Counted from the first letter of the stretch, positions 15,965 through 24,217 are shown. The stretch is 32,252 nt of DNA from Metabacillus fastidiosus NBRC 101226 (GCF_001591625.1 NZ_BCVG01000036.1:1-32252); one strand, 5' to 3'. Notes: a model not told the origin generated them from the letters alone. Numbers and translations: made by a program.

Positions 15965-15966
15965 CA

Positions 15967-16078
15967 TAAAGAGAGCATCTGTTGATTAATCTTTTTTCAA
16001 AACATGCTCTTTTCTTTTGTTCGTTTATCAAGGTTAATAACATTGTTTCATTTACACTTTATTTCAAAGCTATAAATG
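15967..16078 (+). repeat. Module B, copy 1
   Basis: AGAGCATCTGTTGATTAATC, then TTTTTTCAAAACATGCTC as the right arm, then a shared tail TTTATCAAGGTTAATAACAT and TTTCAAAGCT. The tail is nearly identical to 30545-30590. The hairpin left arm has mismatches here; it is perfect at 24105. Confidence 0.75.
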
Positions 16079-16096
16079 TTAGATTATGAACAACAA

Positions 16097-16121
16097 ACAG
16101 ACCTCTCATAAAGAGGTCTGT
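16097..16121. terminator. Terminator of the AraC/LysE operon
   Basis: A perfect 10-bp stem ACAGACCTCT / AGAGGTCTGT touches the AraC stop codon. Confidence 0.75.
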
Positions 16122-16888
16122 TATCTTATTTGTTTGAGATAATCAATAGCTGTTAATCCATAAACTCGTTTAAATTGCCGATTAAGGTGTGTTAAATCCA
16201 CAAAATCACATTCAGATACAGCTAAGTAAGCATCTTTTTCTTGCTCAATAAACTTCCTAGCATAATCAACTTTATTGTTAAGGTAGAATTGATATGGGGT
16301 AATTCCTGTCTGTAACTTAAAGAACCGTATAAATTGAAACTTCGACATACTAAACTTCTCTGAAATCGATTCTACACTTAAACGTTTTATATTATGCTGA
16401 ATGTCTTCTTTCATTTTCTTAATTAAGGTATCTTGGTTTTGAATTTTATTTGTATTAATCGTTAAATTATCTGCTAAGTTAAACAACAAATCATCACATA
16501 TACACTCATCTGCTTCCGTAAGGACTGCCTCTGCAAGATTCATAACGTGTTGTTGAATATTATGATTATAGACAACAGGTGTAGAGAAGCGAATGTAATC
16601 TTTTTGTTCCATTGCTTCTAAAAATAGACTTGGTTCAAGATAAAGCATAATATAATCAAGACCTTGCTCGTCATGGGCTGTTCCATCGTGTAATTGTTCT
16701 GGATTAAAAAACATAATTCCGTTTTTATGAGAGAGTTGTAGGTTTCCATCTAAATGATAATGTTGTATACCTCTTTTGGTAACACCTATTGCGTATTCAC
16801 CATGCGAATGTTTTTTATATGAAAAATCAGTAATACTTGCGGAAAGAGCTTTTATTCTTTTCTGCTTTTTGTAAAAAAATTGATTCAT
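16121..16888 (-). CDS. AraC-family regulator
   Basis: 255 residues. The N-terminal cupin-like sensor domain contains HSHGEYAIGVTKRGIQHYHL (about 28-47) and FFNPEQLHDG. The C-terminal pair of helix-turn-helix motifs covers about 160-253 (SVESISEKFSMSKFQFIRFF, then CDFVDLTHLNRQFKRVYGLT). The ATG at 16888 follows AGGTGA by eight bases; an in-frame GTG four codons earlier lies in that site. The gene starts 19 bases after the LysE-type exporter stop, so the two form one operon. Such pairs are common, with AraC controlling export of an amino acid or related metabolite. Confidence 0.88.
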   Translation of the reverse strand: MNQFFYKKQKRIKALSASITDFSYKKHSHGEYAIGVTKRGIQHYHLDGNLQLSHKNGIMFFNPEQLHDGTAHDEQGLDYIMLYLEPSLFLEAMEQKDYIRFSTPVVYNHNIQQHVMNLAEAVLTEADECICDDLLFNLADNLTINTNKIQNQDTLIKKMKEDIQHNIKRLSVESISEKFSMSKFQFIRFFKLQTGITPYQFYLNNKVDYARKFIEQEKDAYLAVSECDFVDLTHLNRQFKRVYGLTAIDYLKQIR

Positions 16889-16907
16889 CTTTCCAATCAC
16901 CTCTTAA

Positions 16908-17489
16908 TTAGAACCAAATCATTGCAGCAGCATAGAGCAAGAAAAGTGCCATAATAATATTAGTTACTTTGTTATATTTTCGCAAAATCTCTTTAAATAT
17001 TGCTCCAAAACCTACCCAAAGAATAAAAGAAGTAAATCCTATCATGGTAACACCTATTACAGCAACTGTTAAAGGACTAAAACCATTATAGTAGGGTAAT
17101 ATAAAACTTGGAAATAGTGTTAAAGCAAAAATTATTGGTTTAGGGTTTAACATGGCAATAACTAATCCACGTTTAAATGAGCCTGCACTATTAGTAGAAG
17201 TTGTATTTTTAGAAACATCCATTTTGTAAACTTGATAAGCTAAGTACAGCATATATACTGTACCTAAAATCTGAACGTAGATGATAAGGCTGGGTATTAA
17301 ATTTAAAAAAATTGAATTTAAAACTGCTGAACCTGAAAGTAGAATACCAAACCCTAATACAGAACCATACGTAAAACTCATTGCTGCTCTAACGCCAAAA
17401 TTCTGTACGGTTGATAGTATTAAAATATTGGTCGTTCCAGGCGTAATGGTAACGATAAAACAATAAATGATAAAAGAAAATATACTCAT
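16908..17489 (-). CDS. LysE/RhtB-family exporter
   Basis: 193 residues with about six hydrophobic segments. The N-terminus MSIFSFIIYCFIVTITPGTT carries the family's TPG motif in the first helix, and LNPKPIIFALTLFPSFI is the conserved re-entrant proline segment. LysE/RhtB proteins export amino acids or analogues. The frame is open for 25 more codons upstream, but the ATG at 17489 has AAGGAG ten bases before it, and the upstream part is not membrane-like. It is followed closely by the AraC regulator. Confidence 0.88.
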   Translation of the reverse strand: MSIFSFIIYCFIVTITPGTTNILILSTVQNFGVRAAMSFTYGSVLGFGILLSGSAVLNSIFLNLIPSLIIYVQILGTVYMLYLAYQVYKMDVSKNTTSTNSAGSFKRGLVIAMLNPKPIIFALTLFPSFILPYYNGFSPLTVAVIGVTMIGFTSFILWVGFGAIFKEILRKYNKVTNIIMALFLLYAAAMIWF

Positions 17490-17565
17490 ATGCTCTGCAC
17501 TCCTTGATGTTGTATTTCTACAATCTACATCGAAAGAGTTGCCGTATATAGTACATAATTGCACT

Positions 17566-17615
17566 TACCCTTTAAAAAACGGAACATCTTTAAATGTTCC
17601 GTTTTTTAAAGGGTA
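17566..17615. terminator. Long perfect inverted repeat (22-bp stem)
   Basis: Arms at 17566-17587 and 17594-17615 are perfect complements (TACCCTTTAAAAAACGGAAC is the left arm start), with a six-base loop. It lies one base from the panB remnant's stop and about 77 bases upstream of the LysE start. It can end transcription in either direction. It is longer than a normal terminator. Confidence 0.8.
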
Positions 17616-18125
17616 CTAATTATTGCCATACAATGACTTTATCTCTTCTTCTTTCATGTTATATGAATGTTTTTCTTCTGGAAAATCACCATTCTTAACG
17701 TCATTTGTATAAGACTTTATATTATCTAGAATAACATCATCGAGCATTGTATAGTTTTTGATGAACTTAGGGAATCTATCGACACCATATCCAAGTATAT
17801 CGTGTAAACCAATACTTGAGTATCCACATGTACACCTGCACCAATTCCAATAACGGGTATAGATACTTCTTCTGATAATTTTTTGGCTACTTGTTTTGGT
17901 ACACATTCTAATAAAATAGCAAAGGCTCCTGCTTCCTCTACTTTTTTAGCATCATCTATAAGTTTATTTGCTGATTCTATATCTTTCCCCTGTACCTTAT
18001 AACCACTAAGAACACCGACAGATTGTGGTGTCAGTGCAAGATGGGAACAGACTGCTATCCCTGCATTCGTGAGGGTTCTTATATGATTAATAACATCACC
18101 AGCTGTAGCTTTGAAACAAAGTTTG
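17616..18125 (-). pseudogene. panB: panB remnant (ketopantoate hydroxymethyltransferase)
   Basis: Two overlapping minus frames give the C-terminal part of PanB. The first contains [54 protein letters not shown] and [17 protein letters not shown]. After a frameshift near 17830-17850 the second continues [20 protein letters not shown], then NDVKNGDFPEEKHSYNMKEE. PanB makes ketopantoate for coenzyme A. The N-terminal third, with the metal and substrate residues, is missing, so the product cannot be active. An intact copy is expected elsewhere; no panC or panD is here. Confidence 0.85.
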
Positions 18126-18262
18126 ATAATTAGAAATAAAGATTGATCATTTGGAATAAAGTCAGACAATTTATAAAAAAGTTTGATACGATTACATTGA
18201 CAAGTCAAATTGCAACAGTTCCGCAAACGGGCCATCTAGATGAAGGTTTTAGGAGTGAAGAA

Positions 18263-18769
18263 ATGAATAACTTTTATACAGCATTATCTTATGTACGTAA
18301 GGTGATTTATGAGCCTAATCACTTAACTGTAAAGTCGATACAAGAAGAAGAGCAAAATTCTAAGTATGGTGCGGGTATATTTGAATTAGCTTCTAGAACA
18401 GTTCGATTCAGAGTTGCGAATATAACCCCTACCAAAGTAGGGCAGTTTGTTGCATTTTGGGAGAAAGATGAAAATAATAAAAATCAGCCCTATTCATATG
18501 ATGAAGCACCGGATTTGTTAGTTATAACTACCTTTAAAAATGGAAATGAGTTTGGGCAATTTATTTTCCCGAAAGAAATTCTTTTGAAGCAGAATATTCT
18601 TAGGTCCAGTTCAACAATTGGGAAAATGGCAATAAGAGTTTATCCTAGCTGGGATAGTCCAACAAGTAAACAAGCGATGAAAACTCAAGAATGGCAGTTT
18701 CCCTATTTTGTTGATATGAGTAACTCGAATAACTTACCCATAGATAAAATACTAGAACTATATTCTTAG
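18263..18769 (+). CDS. MepB-family protein
   Basis: 168 residues, soluble. The sequence follows the MepB pattern: FELASRTVRFRVANITPTKV, GQFVAFWEKDENN, GNEFGQFIFPKEILLKQNIL, IRVYPSWDSPTSKQAMKTQE and WQFPYFVDMS. In Staphylococcus aureus, mepB is the third gene of the mepRAB multidrug-efflux operon and its function is unknown. Here it stands alone without mepR or mepA. The ATG at 18263 has AGGAGTG just upstream; the frame is open 40 codons further back, but there it overlaps the panB remnant. The upstream end abuts the broken end of panB, so an insertion or deletion probably joined them. Confidence 0.82.
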   Translation: MNNFYTALSYVRKVIYEPNHLTVKSIQEEEQNSKYGAGIFELASRTVRFRVANITPTKVGQFVAFWEKDENNKNQPYSYDEAPDLLVITTFKNGNEFGQFIFPKEILLKQNILRSSSTIGKMAIRVYPSWDSPTSKQAMKTQEWQFPYFVDMSNSNNLPIDKILELYS

Positions 18770-18778
18770 TAATCCTCT

Positions 18779-18925
18779 GCAATCGGGCGCGTTTGTTGCA
18801 GATCAACAGTAGAAAATGATCAAACTTTATTATAAAAATTGTACAGTATTTCATAAAGAATTAATCCGTTTTGATCAATCTTTTTTCAAAAGGGGGACCT
18901 TTTCATTTACCATAAAATGTGCGTT
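18779..18925 (+). repeat. Module A copy 2 with partial module B and tag-like end
   Basis: AATCGGGCGCGTTTGTTG then GTAGAAAATGATCAAACTTT-like sequence (module A), then GATCAATCTTTTTTCAAAA (start of module B), and CATAAAATGTGCG, which resembles the beginning of a GTTAAC tag that is cut short. The order A, B, tag is the same as at 24022 and 30466. Confidence 0.6.
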
Positions 18926-19099
18926 TGCTTGTTGTTTTTGATACAATTATGCTGATAATCTGGTTTTTTAAGTTCAACAATCTTGGTTATTTTGCGGAAT
19001 AAACCTTAGATTAATATTTAAGTTCTGCAAAGAGCCTATTTCCTATAAAATAATAATTATCAACAATCTTGTCATTTTAAGAGAGAGGAGTGTTCACCC

Positions 19100-19249
19100 A
19101 TGAAGAAAAAATCACTTAAGTTTTTATCTTACGGATATGGATACTCCACTGCTGTTTTTTTCTAGAAGTCTTTTCAAGGGTGAAGTGTGTCTAAATTTGA
19201 TCTTCTAGAGAAAACTGCAGAAAATTCTTTTAAATGGCGAGGTAAATAA
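19100..19249 (+). pseudogene. Decayed small gene upstream of the Rid gene
   Basis: An ATG after GAGAGGAG opens MKKKSLKFLSYGYGYSTAVF and stops. The same frame resumes after two stops with SKFDLLEKTAENSFKWRGK and ends directly before the next ATG. Good ribosome site, common frame and a stop abutting the next start suggest a former cistron with nonsense changes. The family is not recognised. Confidence 0.35.
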
Positions 19250-19648
19250 ATGGAATACGAAAAAATTACAAGAAAAAATCCATCAAGTATGCCTGCACCA
19301 GTTGGCAATTACACACATATTACAAAAATTCCAAGGAATGCAGAGTTATACGTGACATCAGGTCAAGTCGGTGTAGATCAAAATGGACAATTCCCACAAA
19401 ATATGAATGAACAAGTGAGTAATACGTTTACCAATATAAAAACAGTGATGGAATCTGAAGGGTTAAGTGCCGAAAATATTATAAAAGTGAACATATGGGC
19501 TACTGAGAAAATTGATTGGGAGTTCTTTGATTCAGAGTGGGAACAATTATTTAGTAATGATTATCCGGCAATGACGATTGGATATATTGTTGAGTTAGGT
19601 TTACCTGAGATAAAAATTGAAATAGAAATTTGGGCAGCTAAAGTATAA
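19250..19648 (+). CDS. RidA-like (YjgF/YER057c/UK114) protein
   Basis: 132 residues. The fold signatures are present: LYVTSGQVGVDQNGQFPQ (about 29-46), ENIIKVNIWATEK (about 75-87), and the C-terminal LPEIKIEIEIWAAK. RidA proper hydrolyses reactive enamines/imines with an Arg in the segment before the final strands (ARSCVEV in E. coli). Here that segment reads TIGYIVELGLP with no Arg, so classical imine deaminase activity is unlikely; it fits the non-archetypal Rid subgroups. No clear ribosome site lies before the ATG, and the start may depend on the upstream remnant. A terminator follows. Confidence 0.8.
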   Translation: MEYEKITRKNPSSMPAPVGNYTHITKIPRNAELYVTSGQVGVDQNGQFPQNMNEQVSNTFTNIKTVMESEGLSAENIIKVNIWATEKIDWEFFDSEWEQLFSNDYPAMTIGYIVELGLPEIKIEIEIWAAKV

Positions 19649-19667
19649 AATTTAAACACACTTCATC

Positions 19668-19709
19668 AAAACCATGGAGCATCTAAAACCAGATGATTCC
19701 ATGGTTTTT
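19668..19709 (+). terminator. Terminator after the Rid gene
   Basis: Stem AAAACCATGGA / TCCATGGTTTT with an inner CATCT / AGATG pairing and a T-run. Confidence 0.85.
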
Positions 19710-19728
19710 AATACGAGCACATTTTAAG

Positions 19729-19950
19729 CAATCAAGCTCGATTGTGGAAGAGGGTAGAAAATGCTCAAACTTTTAAAAAAAAACGGATTCTTTTTATTTG
19801 TCCTAAAATGAGTTTCTGTGGGATATTTTTAATCAATCTTTATTATAAAGCTACAAAATTAAACAACTTTAAAAAGCCTTTCTACAATAAAATGTAGAAA
19901 GGCTCTTATATTTTTATATGAAAATTAAATAACCTTATTATCATCTAACA
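19729..19950 (+). repeat. Module A copy 3 and module C copy 2
   Basis: Module A reads CAATCAAGCTCGATTGTGGA then GGGTAGAAAATGCTCAAAC. Module C has a perfect 12-bp stem AGCCTTTCTACA / TGTAGAAAGGCT at 19875-19904, flanked by ATTAAACAACTTTAAAA and AAAATTAAATAACCTTATTA. Together they fill the gene-free stretch between the Rid gene and gerB. Confidence 0.75.
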
Positions 19951-19981
19951 GGTTAATATTTATAAGATCTATTATGACAGT

Positions 19982-20036
19982 AAAAGGAGGCCTTAGAGGC
20001 CTTTTTACTGTGAAAAATGTGCATTAGTTAACTAAA
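19982..20036 (+). repeat. Terminator plus GTTAAC tag, copy 3
   Basis: Stem AAAAGGAGGCC / GAGGCCTTTTT (19982-20006) is followed by the tag AAAAATGTGCATTAGTTAACTA. The usual ATGTTAAC is AGTTAAC here. The tag faces the 3' end of the minus-strand gerB. Confidence 0.75.
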
Positions 20037-20140
20037 TTCGTATAAAGTATTCATGCACACTTGAGATCTTATTGAATTAATAACAGAAAATTGAAGAAGG
20101 AATATCATTTAGTAAACAATAAAGGTAAGGGTTTGTACTT

Positions 20141-21255
20141 TTATTTAACCTGTCTAATTTCTTTTCTGTTCACTTTTTTCCTACAAAAATCTACTCCTAT
20201 TAATAATAAAGGTAAAAAAAGGCCGAAGGTAAAAGTGTATAACTCCATTACTTTTGGAAGCTTAGTAAGGCCATAAATGATATTTGGAGACACGATAATT
20301 GAAAGGACAATAAGGATCATTCCTAAAGGATATGTTAACATCCTGTATTCTTTTAGGTTCAACGTTTTGGAAAGACTTAAAGTCGCTGCATAAAAACAAA
20401 TGGTCAGTTTGATAAATATAGAAAAGACCCATATTGTAGCTAATACTGCTTCAATACGTGTTAAAAAATCACCTACATTGATTTGTTTAGATAAAAGATA
20501 AGTTGAATAAATATATCTTTCTGTGGTAGCAGGGCCCAATACAAGAATACTTAAAGCCACAATAATGAAAATTACTATTCCCCCCATGAACGCACCAATT
20601 GAAACAGCTTTCCTAAAATCTTTTTTCTGATTCAAAAAGGGAAAGATCATTAAAAAACAATTAGCTCTAAAAAGGGGAAAATAATAAATGAAGTACTCGC
20701 TTTCAGAACAGGTTTAATTCCATTCTCAAGTACAGGTTGTATTTGTTCCATGTTTCCTTGAGGGATAATAGCGATCACAATAAGAAAAAAAAGCAAAATA
20801 ACTCCTGGAAAGAAAATTTCGGAAGCACGCGCCACCGATTCTAATCCAAGCCGAGTTCCTATAATAACCACGCTCATAAAGAGAATATGGATTGCTAGGA
20901 TAGGTGTTTCTGGCATAAATTCCGTTGTAATAAAATCTCCTATGTTTCTAAGCACTGAAGCAGACAAAATCATCAAATAAATAAAAAAAAGAAGAGAAAT
21001 TATTTTTCCCAACCATTTTCCTAAAATTTTTTCAGTATATTCAACTAAAGTCATATTAGGATAAAGATTCCCTAGCGCACTATACAACTGAATAACAAGT
21101 AACCCGATTCCCAATCCTAGCATTGTGGAGATCCAAGCGTCTTGTTTTGCTTGAGATACGAGTATTGAAGGTTCAAACAAGATTGAGGGGCCAATGATAT
21201 ATAAAGTCACAATAACTACCAGTTGTATGAAATTTATTTTTTCGTTATTAAACAT
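20141..21255 (-). pseudogene. GerB-type spore germination permease, split by a frameshift
   Basis: Two adjoining minus frames together make a 370-residue protein of the usual GerB size. Part 1 (21255-20650) starts MFNNEKINFIQLVVIVTLYI after GAGGG and ends in a stop at 20650. Part 2 starts at the overlapping ATG with MIFPFLNQKKDFRKAVSIGA and ends at 20141. About ten membrane helices are visible across both parts. GerB proteins are the permease subunit (APC-type) of GerA-family nutrient germinant receptors. The break lies at a run of six A (20652-20657, T on the coding strand); seven would restore VFLMIFPF. The stop and restart overlap as TAATG, so reinitiation could still make both halves. No gerA or gerC partner is present. 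Confidence 0.8.
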
Positions 21256-21462
21256 CGTTCTTCCCTCTTTATAATTATCTTTTAAGACTTTATTTACATC
21301 CACTTTTGTTTTAGTCTCATTATTGTATTCACTGGAACCAATGTATTTTTGACATTTAAACACTCTCATAATTTCATCTTTACATTATCAACGTAAATTA
21401 AAGAAGTTAAACTTAAACTATTCTCTTACTAAAGATGAAATACATTCAGAAAAAGATTGTTT

Positions 21463-21507
21463 AAGATCCTTTTTTTGCTTTGTAAAATGTCCATTATGTT
21501 AACTAAA
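21463..21507 (+). repeat. T-tract plus GTTAAC tag, copy 4
   Basis: AAGATCCTTTTTTTGC, a terminator right arm whose left arm is lost or weak, is followed by TAAAATGTCC and ATTATGTTAACTAAA. It lies in the gene-free stretch between the divergent gerB and tetR genes (21256-21790). Confidence 0.75.
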
Positions 21508-21553
21508 CATACGAGTTTTAGAACAAATAATTAAATGTGTAATTTTAAAATTT

Positions 21554-21579
21554 TTCAACAACCGGGCCCGGTTGTTGAA
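21554..21579. repeat. 26-bp perfect palindrome
   Basis: The two 13-base arms (TTCAACAACCGGG and its complement) meet without a spacer at GGGCCC. The right arm, CGGGCCCGGTTGTTGAA, resembles module A (CGGGAGCGATTGTTGAA at 24025), so it may be a module A copy whose left flank became its mirror. Confidence 0.8.
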
Positions 21580-21738
21580 TAAAGACTTGTATTATTAAAT
21601 TACCATCGGAAATATGATACCAACTAAAAGCATGCAATGAGCGTGCTTATTTGTATTGATAGTTCATCTATATATGGTTAAAAATGTAAATATCGTGAAC
21701 GTGAATTACCTAATGTATCCATTCATTGAAAAAAGATA

Positions 21739-21762
21739 TATAATAAATTAGAACGGTCGTTC
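21739..21762 (+). promoter_or_regulatory. -10 box and TetR operator
   Basis: TATAAT at 21739-21744 is followed six bases later by the dyad GAACGGTCGTTC at 21751-21762, a form typical of TetR sites. Position at the likely transcription start suggests autorepression of the tetR-hydrolase-SDR operon. Confidence 0.65.
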
Positions 21763-21790
21763 AATTATTAGAAAGGAGTTGTAATTAATC

Positions 21791-22384
21791 TTGGATAAAA
21801 GGCGTTATAACAGTGAAAATGCTAAGCGTGAGATTATGGAAAAAGCAACCTTGATATTTTCTCAAAAAGGATACAATCAAACTTCTGTACAAGACATATC
21901 AAAAGCCTCTGGTTATAGCAAAGGACACATTTATTATCATTTTCAAAATAAAGAGAAGCTGTTTGTTTTACTAGCACAAAACACGATGCAGGATTGGTAT
22001 ACAAAATGGATAGCAAAAGAATCATCCTATATCACAGCAACAGAGAAACTTTATGGAATGGCGATGCATGTCCTTTATAATTACCAAACTCCTTTATTAA
22101 AAGGAGGACAAGAACTCGCCTCAAATCCTGCTTCTAGTTTAGAATCTGTTAAAGCATTATATGAGTTAGCAGTTATTCCTATGGGTTCTTATCGTTCCAT
22201 TCTTCAAGAGGGAGTGGAAAAGGGGGAATTTGAAGGTGGAAATATTGATGAGTGGACATTGCTTGTTGGAACATGGCTAGGGGGTTTATGTCAGTTAACG
22301 GAAACACAAGAATTGAGTACGCTTGAGCCTCTCTTTAACCAAGCAATTACAATCTTTTTAGAGTCTATTAAGAGGAGGAAATAG
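21791..22384 (+). CDS. TetR-family regulator
   Basis: 197 residues. The N-terminal HTH is clear: REIMEKATLIFSQKGYNQTS (13-32), VQDISKASGYSKGHIYYHFQ (33-52), then NKEKLF. The C-terminal ligand domain resembles TetR_C groups of FadR/QacR type. The start is a TTG with AAAGGAG eleven bases upstream, a little far; no better start exists. It is the first gene of an operon with an SGNH hydrolase, which begins two bases after its stop, and an SDR. A GAACGGTCGTTC dyad lies upstream. It probably represses its own operon and responds to a hydrophobic compound. Confidence 0.88.
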   Translation: MDKRRYNSENAKREIMEKATLIFSQKGYNQTSVQDISKASGYSKGHIYYHFQNKEKLFVLLAQNTMQDWYTKWIAKESSYITATEKLYGMAMHVLYNYQTPLLKGGQELASNPASSLESVKALYELAVIPMGSYRSILQEGVEKGEFEGGNIDEWTLLVGTWLGGLCQLTETQELSTLEPLFNQAITIFLESIKRRK

Positions 22385-22386
22385 AA

Positions 22387-23085
22387 ATGAAAATAGCATT
22401 AATAGGAGACAGTTTAACTGAAGGCCGTCCTGGGGTTTCTTTCTTTAACGTACTAAAAGAAAAGTTTCCGAACATTACGTTCGTTAATCATGGCAAACCA
22501 GGAGAGTCAGTTAAAAGTTTATATACTCGTCTTTTAAAAACAAAGTTAGATATAGATTACGACCTTTCTTTCCTTTGGATCGGCGTGAATGATGTTTATT
22601 CAAAAATGCTGAGTGTTCAAGCACAGCCAGTAGCAAAAGATCATGATGAGTTCAAAGACTATTACGAGAAAGTATTAGAGCTAGTTCTTGCATCATCGAA
22701 GAAAGTCGTAGCAGTTACCCCAGCATTAGTTGGTGAAAATACGGATAATGCTCCCAATAATGAAATCAAAGAATTGAATGTTCTTATCCAATCCATCACT
22801 CGTAAACAAACAAATGTTAGTTTTCTAGATATCCAATCTGTTTTTTTAAGTCACCTTTCAAAAGTTAACAGTTCAGATTATATCAGCACAAAAGTAATGA
22901 GAGTAATGGCGGATGTTCTCTTTTATAAGAAGCCTTCAAGAATTGACAAGCTATCAAAAGAACGCGGTCTTCATCTTACATTAGATGGTATACACCTAAA
23001 TAGTACTGGTGCACAAATTGTTGCAGAGATTTATGAATCTGAAATCAAACGTTTGACACACAAAAATCAAGACGCAATTCAGTAA
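22387..23085 (+). CDS. SGNH/GDSL hydrolase
   Basis: 232 residues. The catalytic blocks are complete: GDSLTEG (7-13, nucleophile Ser9), Gly in HGKPGES (35-41), Asn68 in GVND, and DGIH (Asp200, His203). These enzymes are esterases or lipases acting on acyl esters. No signal peptide is present, so it acts in the cytosol. AAGAGGAGG of the upstream gene's end serves as its ribosome site. Operon context, between a TetR regulator and an SDR, suggests breakdown or modification of an ester that the regulator senses. Confidence 0.9.
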   Translation: MKIALIGDSLTEGRPGVSFFNVLKEKFPNITFVNHGKPGESVKSLYTRLLKTKLDIDYDLSFLWIGVNDVYSKMLSVQAQPVAKDHDEFKDYYEKVLELVLASSKKVVAVTPALVGENTDNAPNNEIKELNVLIQSITRKQTNVSFLDIQSVFLSHLSKVNSSDYISTKVMRVMADVLFYKKPSRIDKLSKERGLHLTLDGIHLNSTGAQIVAEIYESEIKRLTHKNQDAIQ

Positions 23086-23126
23086 TGATTCAGGTTAGAA
23101 GGGTTGTAAAATAGAGGAGGATTCGG

Positions 23127-23951
23127 ATGCAGATGATTAGAAAAGTTGCGGTTGTAACGGGTGGTGCTTCAGGTATAGGTCGGGCAATTTGCAGTGAACT
23201 AGTCCAACAGAATGTGTTTGTTATTATTTCAGATATTAATGAACAAGCAGGAAAAAATTTTGAAGCAGAACTGAACAAAGAAACAATAAATGCTAGGTAT
23301 GCCTATTTAGATGTGACTGAATATGATAGTGTAGAGCGATTACTTACAGATTTATACCAAGAATTTGAACGGATCGATTATCTGTTTAATAATGCTGGTA
23401 TGGCTATGTACGGTGAACTCTATGATATGACGATAGAAAACTGGAAAGAAATCATGGACGTTAACCTATGGGGAGTCATTAATGGAACTCAAGTGGGATA
23501 TAACCTCATGAAAAAACAAGGATTCGGCCATATTGTGAACACAGCATCAGCAGCAGGTTTAGGACCTTCTCCAGTATCTTCAGCATATGCCACTACGAAA
23601 CATGCGGTTGTAGGCTTAACGACTTCGCTTCATTATGAAGCAGAAGAATTCGGAATAAAAGTTAGTACACTTTGCCCCGCGTTTGTTGATACCCCTATTT
23701 TTGAAGAAGCAAAAGCAATTAATATCAACAAGACAGTTATTACCCAACAATTAAAGAAGCAAAAAATGATGTCTCCTGAAAAACTAGCTAAAATTGCTTT
23801 AGGTGGGACTCATAGAAACAAACCTATTATTTGTCCAATGCCAATGCGTCGAACAATGGATATTTTTTTCACACTGTTTCCCCCAGCACACAAAGGACTG
23901 ATGAGGTTAGTTTGTAAAGTAAGTAGGAAAGCTCGGATTCTTGAAAATTGA
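23127..23951 (+). CDS. Short-chain dehydrogenase/reductase
   Basis: 274 residues. The cofactor loop TGGASGIG (11-18), NNAG (88-91), Ser141 and Tyr154-x-x-x-Lys158 (YATTK) are all present. Asp36 after the second strand (ISDINEQ) favours NAD(H). The C-terminus (FFTLFPPAHKGLMRLVCK) is amphipathic and basic. GAGGAGG lies six bases before the ATG. It is the last gene of the tetR operon, 41 bases after the hydrolase. An alcohol released by the hydrolase is a plausible substrate, but that is inference. Confidence 0.9.
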   Translation: MQMIRKVAVVTGGASGIGRAICSELVQQNVFVIISDINEQAGKNFEAELNKETINARYAYLDVTEYDSVERLLTDLYQEFERIDYLFNNAGMAMYGELYDMTIENWKEIMDVNLWGVINGTQVGYNLMKKQGFGHIVNTASAAGLGPSPVSSAYATTKHAVVGLTTSLHYEAEEFGIKVSTLCPAFVDTPIFEEAKAININKTVITQQLKKQKMMSPEKLAKIALGGTHRNKPIICPMPMRRTMDIFFTLFPPAHKGLMRLVCKVSRKARILEN

Positions 23952-24021
23952 ATTTTTAAGAAAGAGCAAGTCTTCATGAGGTTAAACTTTAATATAAGGG
24001 TGAAGAAGAAAATCTCTTCCA

Positions 24022-24200
24022 TAAACGGGAGCGATTGTTGAACAATATAGGTAGAAAATGATCAAACTTTTTTATAAAAGACTGATTCTATTAAATATAT
24101 TAAGAGCGTGTTTTGACTAAACTTTTTTTTCAAAACACGCTCTTTCTTTTTGTTCATTTATCAAGGCTATTAGTATCAATTTGATCAAACATTATTCTAC
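24022..24200 (+). repeat. Module A copy 5 and module B copy 2
   Basis: Module A: AAACGGGAGCGATTGTTGAA and GGTAGAAAATGATCAAAC. Module B: a perfect stem AGAGCGTGTTTTGA / TCAAAACACGCTCT near 24104-24145, then TTTATCAAGGCTATTAGTAT. The B hairpin with its T-rich tail could end the SDR operon's transcript. Confidence 0.75.
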
Positions 24201-24217
24201 GGCAATATAAACAATTG

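Noticed and set aside
20091-20276. A 61-codon + strand ORF
   Set aside because: It is antisense to the end of gerB and has low-complexity Lys/Phe content, so it is a shadow.
20334-20341. A GTTAACAT match inside gerB as an inverted tag
   Set aside because: Only eight bases match, with no AATGTG block and no terminator; it is coding sequence.
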